Below are positions 11,725-23,212 of a DNA stretch of 64,000 nt, one piece after another. The position numbers and the translations under genes were made by a program. Below the pieces are notes generated by a model. That model did no database searches, was not told the origin of the DNA, and saw nothing but the letters and a program-made list of their open reading frames with translations. Source of the DNA: Liolophura sinensis (lineage: Eukaryota > Mollusca > Polyplacophora > Chitonida > Chitonidae); contig NC_088297.1 in assembly GCF_032854445.1 (NCBI RefSeq), positions 20,099,127-20,163,126 of the forward strand, written 5' to 3'. The stretch's first letter is position 1, and each line of letters begins with the position of its first letter.

Positions 11725-13135
11725 TAACCCATGAAATAAGGCCTCTTTAAGACAAGTCGCGTAGTTTCAATTTTTTGACATTGTAGATTGTCCTTACTTG
11801 GATAGTAATAGAACAAAGGGTTAAGGTCCGAGTTGTTCAAAAGTGTATTAAGACTTCAGCCCGGTATTAACTTTAGTCCAGACTAAAGTGCCATTTACTT
11901 TGTACTAGGTTGAGACTAGTATTAAGATTTAAGCCTGAGTTAACTTTAATACACTTTGGAATAGTTGACCTATGACGTGTATATATCTCAGTTTGTAGTA
12001 TTTGTTAGATAATGTGTGTTATGTGACTATTTCGACGAACGTCACAATTTATTATTGCAAAACTGGTGTGTCAGTCTGTTATTCCATCAAACACCTTCAC
12101 GTGCCTTAAGTTTTACAATGAGTATAATTCTCTTGTAAGTAAGGATGGAAAGAGCCTGCAGAATACAATGAGTATAATTCTCTTGTAAGTAAGGATAGAC
12201 AGAGCGTGCAGAATACAGTGAGTATAATTCTCTTGTACGTAAGGATGGACAGAGCGTGCAGAGTGCAATGAGTATAATTCTCTTATAAGTAAGGATGGAC
12301 AGAGCGTGCAGAATACAATGTGTATAATTTTCTTGTAAGTAAGGATGGACAGAGCGTGCAGAATACAATGAGTATAATTCTCTTGTACGTAAGGATGGAC
12401 AGAGCGTGCAGAGTGCAATGAGTATAATTCTCTTGTAAGTAAGGATGGACAGGGCGTGCAGAATACAATGAGTATAATTCTCTTGTAAGTAAGGATGGAC
12501 AGAGCCTGCAGAGTGCAATGAGTATAAATCTCTTGTAAGTAAGAATGGACAGAGCGTGCAGAATACAATGAGTATAATTCTCTTGTAAGTAAGGATGGAC
12601 AGAGCGTGCAGAATACAATGAGTATAATTCTCTTGTAAGTAAGGATAGACAGAGCGTGCAGAATACAATGAGTATAATTCTCTTGTACGTAAGGATGGGC
12701 AGAGCGTGCAGAATACAATGAGTATAATTCTCTTGTACGTAAGGATGGACAGAGCGTGCAGAATACAATGTGTATAATTCTCTTGTAAGTAAGGATGGAC
12801 AGAGCGTGCAGAATACAATGTGTATAATTTTCTTGTAAGTAAGGATGGACAGAGCGTGCAGAATACAATGAGTATATTTCTCTTTTAAGTAAGTATGGAC
12901 AGAGCGTGCAGAATACAATGAGTATAATTCTCTTGTAAGTAAGGATGGGCAGAGCGTGCAGAATCTCTCTATTTGATAACTATATTCAGTTCCGCATTAG
13001 CGGGAGCTAAAACTTTCGTCTCGAGTTAGATACGAACAGTTGCAATTCGAACGCAACTGAGACACGAATTTTGATTATCGCATCGTAGGAGTCAAAACAG
13101 TTAACTGTTTCTCCTTGTATGAATCTTATCGATGA
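11725..13135 (+). repeat. family F copy enlarged by the 50-bp array
   Basis: Left part GACATTGTAGATTGTCCTTA and AACGTCACAATTTATTATTG; right part GAACAGTTGCAATTCGAACG. All match the copy at 35.08-35.79 kb on either side of the single 50-bp segment. Confidence 0.8.
12112..12963. repeat. minisatellite, 50-bp unit, 17 copies, inside a family F repeat
   Basis: The core GAGTATAATTCTCTTGTAAG is followed by GGACAGAGCGTGCAGAATAC; period 50 bp. The same 50 bp occurs once in the family F copies at about 35.32 and 62.62 kb, and the sequences to its left and right here also match family F. The array is therefore an internal expansion of one transposon-like repeat. The minus strand has no stop in any frame, so three long overlapping frames appear; they are not genes. 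Confidence 0.94.
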
Positions 13136-13750
13136 CACACCCTGATGACACACGGAGATATCGTATGCAGTAATACCCAAGGTATGTGTACATGGTTTGC
13201 TCCTTTAATGGACATACCAGCACAATGACATAAGAAAGTCTGAATTTCTACTTTTTCTCGAAATTTGGGCTTTTCCTCGAAATTTAGACTTCCTGTTGTG
13301 TCAATAACACACTTTTATGGCACACGGAAACGTCGTATACAGTAATACGCAAGGTATATGCGCATGATTTGCCCCTATTCGGGTTACCGGCTGCATGACA
13401 TAAGAAAGCCGAATTTTCGAGCAAAATAGTTGAAATTTCGACTTTTTTACCCTCAAATGTTTAATCAGCGTCACACTAATGGGCTTCCGTAATGAGCCTT
13501 CATTAAGTGAATAAAAATGTTTACCGTTTGTTTTAATTCAAATAAAAGTCACTGAATACATTTATGAGTCTGAAGCAGTATATAATTGCACTCAGTGTTA
13601 ATGAAATAAGAAATAAAAAGAACGCATTCATTATGTTTCAAACTGCGATACACGACACAGCTGTTTGAGTAATATAGTCTTTGTATCATTATACACCATA
13701 TATACCGAACCTCTGCGTTCAGTTTTTGGAATAGAGAAAACCAAAACCTA

Positions 13751-13998
13751 GTGTGCGAAGCTGTGTTGGAAACACCAGTGTGCGAAGCTGTGTTGGGAAC
13801 AGCAGTGTGTGAAGCTGTGTTGGGAACAGCAGTGTGTGAAGCTGTGTTGGGAACAGCAGTTTGTGAAGCTGTGTTGGGAACAGCAGTGTGTGAAGCTGTG
13901 TTGGGAACAGCAGTGTGTGAAGCTGTGTTGGGAACAGCAGTGTGTTAAGCTGTGATAGGAACAGCAGTGTGTGAAGCTGTGTTGGGAACAGCTGTGTG
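13751..13998. repeat. minisatellite, 27-bp unit, about 9 copies
   Basis: The core GAAGCTGTGTTGGGAACAGC repeats every 27 bp. Because 27 is a multiple of three, frames stay open on both strands with 9-residue repeats (CEAVLGTAV on plus, FPTQLHTLL on minus). No splice sites or family match support a protein. Confidence 0.92.
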
Positions 13999-14369
13999 CC
14001 CGGTATTTGAAAGACAAACATCTTCACAAGCATCTTTCGCATTACAGCAAGCGTAGAATGAAATGAAGTCATTAATAACGGTAAAAAGGTCAACCTTCTA
14101 GATCGATGTTTTCGGATTAGATCGTTAACATTTTACTACCGTCCGTGCAGACTGGTGGAATGATTTATCGATTGATTAATGATTGTTTTGTTTTCACAAG
14201 ACAAGAAAAATCTGTGACACGGAAAGTGGTCAGCAAGATTTTGATGCTACATGCATATGCCCTAAATGACGTTGTAGTATTGTTAAGCACCTATACATGA
14301 ATAAACCGGACATGTATTTGTTTCATAGAACTCAAGAGAATACTTTAAAACAAATATCGAGGTTTAGAA
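13999..14369. other. no feature recognised
   Basis: Unique AT-rich sequence between the 27-bp array and the SINE-A pair. Confidence 0.5.
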
Positions 14370-14583
14370 CGGCAGTGCGGCGTAAAGAGCCAGAAGCCTC
14401 TCACTAATGCGGTCGTTGTGAGTTCAAGTCCAGCTTCCATCAACCTGCGGATGGTCGTGGTCTTCCCTTGGGCTCTGCCCGTTTTTCATCCCACCATAAG
14501 GCTGAACGCCGTTGAATAAATGAAATATTCTTGAGTACGGCATAAAACACCAATCAAGTAAATAAATAAATAAATAAATAAAT
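14370..14583 (+). mobile_element. SINE-A, plus orientation
   Basis: It contains box B (GTGAGTTCAAGTCCAGC) and the full body, and ends in an (AAAT)n tail at 14560-14583. It lies tail-to-tail with the next copy. Confidence 0.88.
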
Positions 14584-14609
14584 GTCACGAAAGTAACTAG
14601 ATTTTTACT

Positions 14610-14801
14610 ATGAAGCTATGAGGGAGGAAACCGTGTAGAGCCGGGGGAAACCCACGACCATCCGCGCGTTGTTGGTAGACCTTTCCAGATCGGAGAAGAC
14701 TCCAGTATGGGTTGGACTTGAACTCACAGCGTTGGCATTGGTGAAAGGCATCTAGGTCATTGGACTGCGCGAACACGCTAACCACCAGGCCACGGACGCC
14801 C
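14610..14801 (-). mobile_element. SINE-A, minus orientation
   Basis: Body and tRNA head down to CCACGGACGCCCC; the extreme 3' part is missing. With the preceding copy it forms an inverted pair. Confidence 0.88.
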
Positions 14802-15379
14802 CAGTAATAAATAAGCATTTTCTAGACAGTGTTGATAGATCTCTTTAGGTCGGCTGCGCCTTTGTCATTAGATTTGTTAGAAAACCTAAGACATTATTAT
14901 AGTACTGTTATTAAATAAATTGGTCTTTGCGAATATTGTTTTACCGCACGAACGGCCAGCCGGACGGAGGGATGGAAAGACGCCTCTGTGAATTGTCTTC
15001 CTACAGACCTGATGTGAAAACCAGATCTTGTTTGCTTAACGTCAATATGGAAAACACCATATTCTAATCAATCTCTATAAAGCATGCCAGGCAAGGCATT
15101 GACGCGAGAAGCGTACATATAGTCACTTTAGGGCTCAGTTTACTGTTTCATGTGTACGTGTTATGGAAGGAGAATATGTTACCGGTATACGAATGCCAAG
15201 ATTTGCGTGCATCTTGGCTTTAATGCTTTTGTAAAGATAAATTGTGCTCACCATCTACATGACGTTGATCCAAGGAGAAAAATGTCCAAATTACAGTTTG
15301 GGTCAAAAACAATTCCCTCGTTCTATTGTAAATTATCCTTGCCTAACATAACGAACATGATTGAGTCTAATTCCGCTTA

Positions 15380-15960
15380 ACTCGGGGCTGTATCTTCATC
15401 CTGTTGAATTAGATCGCCACGTTGAATATATGAACAGTTGCAATCAAAGCGCAACAGAGATACATATTTTATTATCGACAGCATACTAGAATAGGCCAGC
15501 AGAGTGCACGATGTTGATCGGAATTGATTCATTCGCCTAAACATTCGTCGCGTCTTTCCATTATCACTGAAAACCGTCGGCCTCTTCGCATGAATCCGTC
15601 TAAATGTTGTACTGTACATACTTTGTTTGTTCTTTGTTGGTTTGTATTGAATGTTTGTTCTTTGTTGGTTTGTATTGAATGTTGCTTAGAAATTGGTCTT
15701 GCTCTTATTGACCTGGAACGTCCTGATTGGTTGACGGGTGGTATACGAATGTCTGTTTCGACGCATAGATTTCCATTATCTTTGAAAACCGTTGACCTCT
15801 TCATGAACCCGTCTTAATTTTGTATTTTATATGCTATGTGTATATTCGTCGGTAGTTTGTGTTGTACTTTATTTCGGAAATTTGCCTTGCTACTACTGAC
15901 CCGGCCGGAACGTCTATTTTGGTTGATGGTTAGTATACAAATATTTTGCCGACTAGATTA
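15380..15960 (+). repeat. family F copy with a tandem 3' part
   Basis: GAACAGTTGCAATCAAAGCG at 15.43 kb. Near-duplicate segments TTGTTCTTTGTTGGTTTGTA occur twice at 15.63-15.68 kb, and the 3' end appears at about 15.73 and again at 15.92 kb. Confidence 0.8.
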
Positions 15961-16334
15961 CTATACATATAATTAATCCATGTACACAATGATTTTTATA
16001 AACATATCACTCTACTCTAGCTTATTTTTGAAAGCATATTATTAAGTATTTACTCTATTATGTATGGAAAAATGTCATGGAACCGCACCTTCTGTTCATG
16101 TAAATACCTAAATGCAAAGTTGATGACTTGCAAACTGTATTGGTGGTCCACCAGTGGTCTTCAACGAGCTTCAAATGTCTTACAGATAATGAGAGCCCAG
16201 AACCTACCAAATCCCTGTCCTAGATCTGCATTGAATTAATACGACGTGTATCAGTAGTAGGGACACACACCTTACCAGTCACGGATAATCTTTAGACAAA
16301 AATAAAACGCACATTCAAAACACACGATTATTTC

Positions 16335-16400
16335 TTGCAAACAGAATCTATGCGTCGAAACAGACATTCGTATACCAGCTGTCAACCATAAGAAGCCGTC
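16335..16400 (-). repeat. family F 3' end, inverted
   Basis: TCTATGCGTCGAAACAGACA, TTCGTATACCAGCTGTCAAC. Confidence 0.75.
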
Positions 16401-17919
16401 AACCAACAGAAGCAAGAAGACAGAAGTCAATACACATATACAGAAATAGGGTCTATTTCAGATCCAAGGGAATGTTTATTAGCAATGATACAAAACCATG
16501 GTCTCATGTTTTTGGTATTTCCACATCTAGGGGACACAACTGCCGTGAAGAATGATTTTACAGATCATTCTTAGCGATTGCCTCCCCTGAATAAAATGTC
16601 TCATTCAGGCGTACTGGTAAATGCGCAGCAGGAAGAAATGCAGACAATACATATTGAACGGATGACCTGAATGAAGACAAAAATGTCATTAAATCACTAC
16701 GTATTGCCTTGTATTATTCGAGAGGCAAGCTCTGTACTCTTTTTGAACCGATATTTAAAGAGGGAGAAAAACTTTTATTTCTCAGTTCTTCTTCCAACAA
16801 ACGTTTAACAATTAGGGTCTTTATCGAAGTGTACAATAACCAACATCTCTGCATAGTCAGGATATCTATCACTCGAGGGCGTGTCCGGTCTACATCTCAA
16901 CAAGACTACAGTTGATCTCATTTTTACATTTCAGCAAGGCTTGTTTGAACAGATTTCTTTCATCAATGTCTGATACAGTACCCGAAACTGATTGTAGAAA
17001 TAATACGTAAATTGCTTAGATATTATAAATTGACAAAAGCTCTGATATAATATAACCCTTGGGAATTCTGAGAAAATGTGAGTAAACACGTGGAAAGCAC
17101 ACGTATTAAATACAAGAAAAGAATTAAGATTGTTCTTTCAATGTAAGTTCTTCACTTTATTTCCCAACCATAAGAGAAAAACTCAATTGTCTCTTTCTAT
17201 AATTTATTTGACAACCGCTATAGTTCCTTCCGAACAAGTCACAATGACGAAAAATGAAACCTTCCCATCACGAAGTAATGCTTGTGTGTGCCTTGTGTTT
17301 CTGATTGTATATCAAATGTGATGAAGACACAGCATTTTGTGTCACATGTGATGACGACACAGCGTTTTTTTTTTGTCAAATATGATGAAAACACAGCATT
17401 TTGAGTAATCCTAGACCAGTGACGTCTAAAAAATTGCAACTGACAAGAGGTCATAGCTCACAGGTCATGTGGTCGTCGTTGCTGTGGTTATACAGGAATG
17501 TCGAACTTGACGCTTACACCCTCATCACACCAAACTAGTTCTCATTACGTTCTTAGAACGTACGTTCTTAGCCTGTTACCGAACAGGTTCCAACTGTGTG
17601 CGAACGGAGTGAACGTTGAATCAACTTTTTACAGTCTTTTTACGAACTTCGTGGACGGGCTGGGACGGTAAGGGTGCTCTTGAACTTCGAACCTGCTCAA
17701 AATTTTCTGGCGGCCATCCCGTTCTGCAATTTGACGGAGTGACAACGCACTTAAAACAAGATAGACGTACTACGAACGACATTGCTGTACATTGATCCTA
17801 CCAGGAACGTGTTATGACGTGGTTCAGAGCTCAACAATGAAGTCATCACATGCCCAATTGACAGAGACACTTGAGAAGAAGTTGCTAAGGAGTTCCTGAT
17901 GCACTGGAACGTCCCACAT
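16401..17919. other. no gene recognised; palindrome at about 17.54 kb
   Basis: TACGTTCTTAGAACGTACG is nearly self-complementary and could belong to an end of the Harbinger element, but no partner end was found. Family E lies at 17.31-17.45 kb. Confidence 0.4.
17310..17455 (+). repeat. family E copy with a threefold ~33-bp tandem
   Basis: AAATGTGATGAAGACACAGC and two close variants follow each other, then GAGTAATCCTAGACCAGTGA. Confidence 0.7.
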
Positions 17920-18535
17920 GAGTGATGTGCCCTGAGTGGGGAACATATTGCATCAGAATGCCTACCAAGACTTGAAAGGCTTCTTTTGTTGTCCTAATGG
18001 CACTGGTAAATGCCAATTACAACTTTATGTGGTTAGATGTTGGTGGTTTTGGAAGTCAGACTGATGCCCAGATCTGCAACCACTCAGAATTGAAAAAGTG
18101 CTTAGAAGATGGCACCATTGGTCACCCTCCACCTTCCCCCTTGCCAAATGATGTCCAGAACTTGTCTTATTTCTTGCAGGGAGATGACGCTTTTGCCCTT
18201 CGCGCAAACCTCATGAAGACATACTCAGGCCGTTGGCCGACAAGGAAAGAAATGATTGCGAACTTCAGGATCTCAATAGCCAGACGTGTGATTGAAAATG
18301 CCTTTAGCATTATGGCCCAGAGATGGACAGCCTTCTTGTCACCGCCTCCGAAACCCAGCCTTTCAGAACATTGAAATGGATGTTAAAGATGGTACACATC
18401 ACCTCATTACTGGTGAATGGAGACAAGTTGTCAACCTGGCAGATTTGGGCGTCCCAAGTCCCACAGTTTTGACCAAGAGTCTATTTAAGGGATTTTTCCA
18501 ACAGTCCAACGTGTGCCATGACAGGCCAGGATGAT
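17920..18535 (+). pseudogene. PIF/Harbinger transposase remnant (HARBI1-like nuclease)
   Basis: From 17997 the frame reads MALVNANYNFMWLDVG, then GDDAFALRANLMK and ARRVIENAFSIMAQRW, the signature of the DDE_Tnp_4/Harbinger nuclease. The second acidic residue (LDVG) and the catalytic glutamate (IENAF) are visible. The piece before it (GEHIA / IRMP, about 17.94-17.96 kb) lies in a shifted frame followed by a stop. The part after 18374 continues in another frame and contains GEWRQV, typical of Harbinger C-termini. The N-terminus with the first catalytic aspartate is not seen. I found no convincing terminal repeats or target duplication. It is a dead DNA transposon. Confidence 0.85.
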
Positions 18536-18744
18536 TAAGCTATGAGTGAAATAGCATTAAAGGATCATTGAAGGATGTTTGATGTTTAATTTTAGCTCAT
18601 TACTAATGCGTTTAGCTTGAAACGCGAAAGCGATTGAGGACTGGCAGGAATTATGATACTTATGATAATCTCATTTGATAATTATTCACATTCACGTTCT
18701 TCCAAACAGTTTCCTAGAGTCTTGTGGGAGAGATTCAATATAAT

Positions 18745-19065
18745 TACAGATGTACACCACAGAGACAAAAACCAGAGCAACTGCGACAGTGTGATACCTG
18801 GCAAATGGTCACACGCAACCGTTAAAAGACGGCCAATTGTAAATTTACCTTGGTTAGGGTTTTATTCTAACTGTTCATGTAAATGCTTAAGTAGTAGTTA
18901 ATTATATGCCCCCAAGCACCAGGGCTTAAGCATAATTTGGTTAAAAAATATTGCTGCGATGTTAAATGCAATTTATTAGACGTCGCCGGTCCATAAATAT
19001 TAAAAATGCTGTGCTGTCATCACATTTAACACACAATAACATTAAAAGGAAGCAAACGAACCTTT
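18745..19065 (+). repeat. family D copy
   Basis: AACCAGAGCAACTGCGACAG through GCAATTTATTAGACGTCGCC. It lies between the Harbinger remnant and tectonin copy A. Confidence 0.8.
18972..18977 (-). promoter_or_regulatory. possible poly(A) signal of tectonin copy A
   Basis: This is AATAAA on the minus strand, about 290 bp past the stop. It lies in a copy of repeat family D, so it may be coincidental. Confidence 0.25.
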
Positions 19066-19269
19066 GAACAGGGTGGCGTTAACCCATAGTCATTCATATA
19101 TTCATTTACTTATGCTTGCTAGAAAAATGCTCTACTTTTAATGTTGTGTTTTGGAATGGAGCCTTCTGAAATGGTTACAGGAAAAAATAACTGACTGCTT
19201 TACTGGAAATGTACGAAATGACAAAGATCCTTAATAGTACAACGTTCGTCACTTTACTTTCTATGTGGT

Positions 19270-20161
19270 TTAAATGCGATTGACATTTGTGTCCAGCTGT
19301 TCCGACGTCAGCCGTCCGAAAATGTTCGGCACCGTGATATTCCCTGTCCCCCATGCGCTTCCGAACCAGACGTCAATTTGACGCATCCTCCCATCTAGTT
19401 TCACCCACTTCAGGCCAGTTGGTGTGGTGAACGATAACCCAGCTCTGTAAAACACGTCTTCATTTTCGTCAGTTCCCCAGAGTTTTCCTTCGCCGGAGGA
19501 CACCTCCACAAATCTTTTTTCAGGTAACAAGGTCCAGGATGTTCCAGCATTGTCCGGATCGTTGTAGGTGCCCTCTCGGTAGAACACTTCGCCTAACCCG
19601 TTCACTCCCCACACTCCAGCGCTCCCCACTGTGATCTGCTGGAGACTTCCGTTGATTTTCTCCCAGGCGGTACCCATGTTGTTGTCGATGGTGACCCCCA
19701 CACGTCGGTACACACAGTTAATGCCGTCCGTGGCCCATACGTGACCCTTGGGACTGATGCTAACTTGCTTCATCTTTCTCGGCACTTCTACCCAGTCGCA
19801 CCCTATGGGATTGTAAGCATCGATTCCCACCCTTATAAACACAGTCCCGTCAGAGTTTACCCCCCAGACGGTAAACGTACCGACGTCGATATTCCTTAGG
19901 GGTTGCACTAGCGGCTGCTTGCCGGGTTGCATGACGAGAACCCACTCCCCGACCCCCTGAGATCCGTCATTGCCTCTCGTGAAATTCCTGTAGAACACAT
20001 TGCCATTAGTCTGAACACCCCAGACCCCCGCAGGCCCCACGGACACGTGTCGTAGTTGACCGATGATAGGGGTCCATTCCAACTCCAGCGGAATGAGTTC
20101 CTGTGAACGTGAGCCGCCAAGAAGGGTCAAAACTGAACAGAGCAGCAGCCAAGCACTGGAT
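19270..20161 (-). CDS. tectonin copy A, coding exon 2
   Basis: The acceptor is TTATTCCAG|A. The frame opens SSAWLLLCSVLTLLGGSRSQ and continues without interruption to NVNRI-stop. The hydrophobic run before the first repeat lacks an ATG in this exon, which requires an upstream coding exon. Confidence 0.9.
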
Positions 20162-21401
20162 CTGGAATAAAGGGTATAGTTTTAAATACTTTGCTCTTGC
20201 TATGTCCCAGATATTTCACTTGTATTGCAGTGGGTTTGTATCCGTGCCAATCTTGTATAATTCACAAAATCAATAAGGGTATTCTGTTGAAACTCGATAA
20301 TCTTTTGTGAAAATCCTTACTCACGCAAAACCATATCATCAGTTAAAGCCATAAGAGCTACTAAGTTTCGAACACCCTATCAAATCACTACCCACTCACA
20401 ACAAAAGGTAGAAAACTGGTCACATAAAATTTTAGTTTTACATACGAAGACAAACAACAAACATAACGTAACTTTGATGACACGCAGAAATACATCCATG
20501 AAAGATTCAGTAGAAATGTATTTCTAGGTAACGTCGATCTTCATACAGTAATTTAGAAACACAGTGCTTTATTTCAACCAAAATTTCTTATATTCTTTTT
20601 TACAAAGAGTGCCTTTTGGCCTGTTATTACTGAGCAAATTACAGAATTGTACTGAGATTCTGAAATTTGAACTTCCTTATTGCACCTCTCTTGGCATGCT
20701 TGGGTCAGCTCTCTCCGTTACTGTAATAAATTCCCTTACTATAGTCCATTTCTTTTTTGTCAGTCACTTATATTCAGCTGTCTTTAAATCAGTCATACTC
20801 GTTACGAATATTGGCTTTAGTCAGTAGTTTCTGAATAATTATAACGTTGTCCGAGGAAATGGCGTATTTGTGTCGAAACTAGGCTTAACAGTTCGAGTTT
20901 AACAATATAAATTAGAAAACGTGTTGACTTTCCTTGCAAGAATATGTACTTACAACATATCGATGTGTAGAGCTTGAATTGTTAAGTGTCACTGAAGAAA
21001 GTCAATTTAGTAGTGAATATGACTGATTTTAAACACAGCTGAATATAGTATTTAATAATTTATTTGATTGGTGTTTTACACCGTACTCAAGAATAGCATT
21101 ATGGTGGGTGGAAACCGGGCAGAGCCCGGGGGAAACCCACGACCATCAGCAGAGGAAGCCAGCATGAGCTGGACTTAAACTCACAGCGACTGCATTGTTG
21201 AGAGGCTAGCGCGCTAACCAACTGAGCACTGAATATAGTAGACTGGCTAAAAGAGGTAGACTATAGAAAGCATTGCGATTCATTCGTCTAAAATAGAAAT
21301 TCATGGCATGATCGCTTGTTTCTATTTACGTAATTTTACTGTTACGTTAAATCTTAATTAGTCACGTGAGTTATCACTTACATCTGGTGGCAATGCATCA
21401 T
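19270..21401 (-). CDS. secreted tectonin-repeat beta-propeller lectin, copy A
   Basis: There are two coding exons: 21401-21382 (20 nt) and 20161-19270. Joined in phase 2 they give 303 residues. The N-terminus MMHCHQISSAWLLLCSVLTL is a signal peptide, with likely cleavage near GGSRS/Q. The mature part has five full tectonin repeats of about 40-45 residues, each with the VSVGPAGVWGV / GxVFYR pattern and a W-containing strand. A sixth blade is split between the N-terminal LEWTPI and the C-terminal MRQIDVWFGSAWG, the usual ring-closing arrangement. Three N-glycosylation sequons are visible (NFT, NGS, NIT). The family (tachylectin-1, fish-egg lectin) binds carbohydrate or LPS and acts outside the cell; the ligand here is unknown. 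Its paralogue lies 6 kb away in divergent orientation. Confidence 0.88.
20735..21275. mobile_element. inverted-repeat (MITE-like) element interrupted by SINE-A
   Basis: The left arm has CTATAGTCCATTTC, TATATTCAGCTGTCTTTAAA and TCAGTCATACTCGTTAC. The right arm, read on the minus strand with the SINE removed, has CTATAGTCTACCTC, TATATTCAGCTGTGTTTAAA and TCAGTCATATTCACTAC. A single arm also occurs at 7.01-7.16 kb, so it is a repeated unit. It lies in the intron of tectonin copy A. The element's own ends and target duplication were not found. Confidence 0.7.
21051..21228 (-). mobile_element. SINE-A with 12-bp target duplication
   Basis: The element is flanked by perfect direct repeats CTGAATATAGTA at 21039-21050 and 21229-21240. 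It is inserted in the right arm of an older inverted-repeat element. Part of the body (the GCAGGTTGCTGG segment) is deleted. Confidence 0.93.
21382..21401 (-). CDS. tectonin copy A, coding exon 1
   Basis: The minus strand reads ATG ATG CAT TGC CAC CAG AT followed by the donor GTAAGTG. The exon is 20 nt long and in phase 2, exactly what the second exon needs. Its length also equals that of exon 1 in copy B. A rival ATGTT|GTAAGT at about 20.95 kb also fits the frame, but it lies inside an interspersed inverted repeat and is less attractive. Confidence 0.6.
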
Positions 21402-22164
21402 CTTCTAATAAGTCGGTCACCTCACCTTGTAACAATACAACCTCAACTAGTAAACTGAGAACATCGCCCTATAGTTATGCAACCTCAGCTATGGAATTTG
21501 CAAATAACACCGGAAACAGTGGTAGCAGTGGTACATGTTGCAACCTCTGCTGGCTACTAACTGAGTTAAATATGCAGTGCTGTAGATATGGTAAATATCG
21601 GTACTCACAGAACCTTACTCGTATGACGCCATACAGGGTCATGCAAAATGTATGCATTGGGAATAAAAAGGAAAAAAAGTGTCTTTAGAATAAACACGTG
21701 TTATCAAAAACCATCCATTTCACATGTTTTTTGCATATATGTGCACGGTTTCGTGAGCATCGATGCTAAAAGCAGGGCTTTCACGAAAACATTTAGTTGG
21801 TCATACCAAAATAATCATCGATTCTTTTAAGTTATAAAATATTTAATAAAACTGAAAATGAACAAACATGCTAGTGTACCCTACCAGTTTAAACCGTCAG
21901 AATAACAGCTATGTCGAAGCCCTCCACAAAACAAAGTCTAAAAATTTTGTGAATAATGGACGAAACGATTCGAATATTAACCTTTACCTGTACCGTGGTG
22001 AAATCTTGCTCCAGGTCTCGATTCAGTATAATCAACCGCCTTGCAAAAAGTTTGGATATCTTCCAAAATCCGTAAAATGGGCAAAAACTATGCATTTTGC
22101 CAAAAAGTGATATTTTAAGATTAAAAGTGAACACAAATATAACGCCCGCTGAATAAGTACGGAA
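21402..22164. other. upstream region of tectonin copy A, no element recognised
   Basis: No clear TATA box or known motif was fixed. The region should contain the copy A promoter. Confidence 0.4.
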
Positions 22165-22445
22165 TATAATTACAGACGTTCATGTACATCATATAGAGTA
22201 GAACCAGAGCAGCGAGTGACAGCTGACAAATGGTCCTGCGTAACCGAAGATATACGGCCTTTTGACAATTTGCCTCTGTTCGGGTTTTGTTGTAATTGTT
22301 CATGTAAATGTTATATAGAAGCAAATTACACACACACCACCCCCCATCCAGGAGCATGGCTTAAGCAGAAACAGGTAAGGACAATATGCAGCTTATTTGA
22401 CATCACGGGTCTAGACTTTACCATACAATAACATTGAAACAATGC
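22165..22445 (+). repeat. family D copy
   Basis: TAGAACCAGAGCAGCGAGTG, GTAATTGTTCATGTAAATG, GCATGGCTTAAGCAGAAAC. Confidence 0.8.
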
Positions 22446-23212
22446 AATGGAAGGCTATATTCAAGAAAATGTCCTTTGAACAACATCTCACCTTTGATAA
22501 CCTGCAGTCATATTTGAGCCAAAACAGTCCTTTCCCGACAACTTCATCCTTCAAATGGCACTGAAAATGGAACATAAACTAAAATGACGAAGTTTGTGAA
22601 TTATCCAATGACGGACAGTCTGTATAACTATTTATTAATTTGTTTTTGACACCCATACTTAAGAATTGTCCACTTACATGTATATCACGGCGGTGACGTG
22701 TATGGTTGGAGCAAACCAGATTATGGACACGGTAATATGTTATAGGCCTACATTCTACATATCCCTGAACTTATGTGACATCTCCTACCATTTAGGCCTA
22801 CAGGAGATTTGTTCAGAGGTGTCAACTTTCCAAGCCAGAATTTGTATTCAGACATAGTCTTTGTATCAAACGCCGGTTATAGGCAACGAATATGTTTTAT
22901 GTTATAGCACCTTTGTGTCGTTAATTAATTTCCTCGCCCATTTTCACGTATTGTACGAGATTTCTGGGTCAGTTGCAAGACTTGGGGGAATTAGTCCAGT
23001 AAATAAAAAACACATCTTTTGTGAGGTACCAAGTTTCGAATTTCTCACCTGACTGCCTACAGCCTATTGAATGGCGAAGTATGTTTAAAAGATATATCTA
23101 AAGCTTGGTTTTTATTTCTTAATACTTGGAATATTGTTTGACATAACATATATTACTACAAAAAGCTTGAGCTATCTTCTAAGGCCTAAAATTGGTATTA
23201 GATTAGTTTTCG

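Noticed and set aside
12087-12918. Three overlapping minus-strand frames of 211-251 codons
   Set aside because: They are the same 50-bp tandem unit read in its three stop-free frames; the array lies inside a non-coding repeat family.
20300-20345. ATGGTTTTGC|GTGAGTAAG as first exon of tectonin copy A
   Set aside because: Good donor, but both possible ATGs give the wrong phase for exon 2.
20940-20962. Alternative first exon ATGTT|GTAAGT for tectonin copy A
   Set aside because: Frame-compatible, but it lies in a dispersed repeat arm, whereas the 20-nt exon at 21382-21401 matches the paralogue in length and phase.
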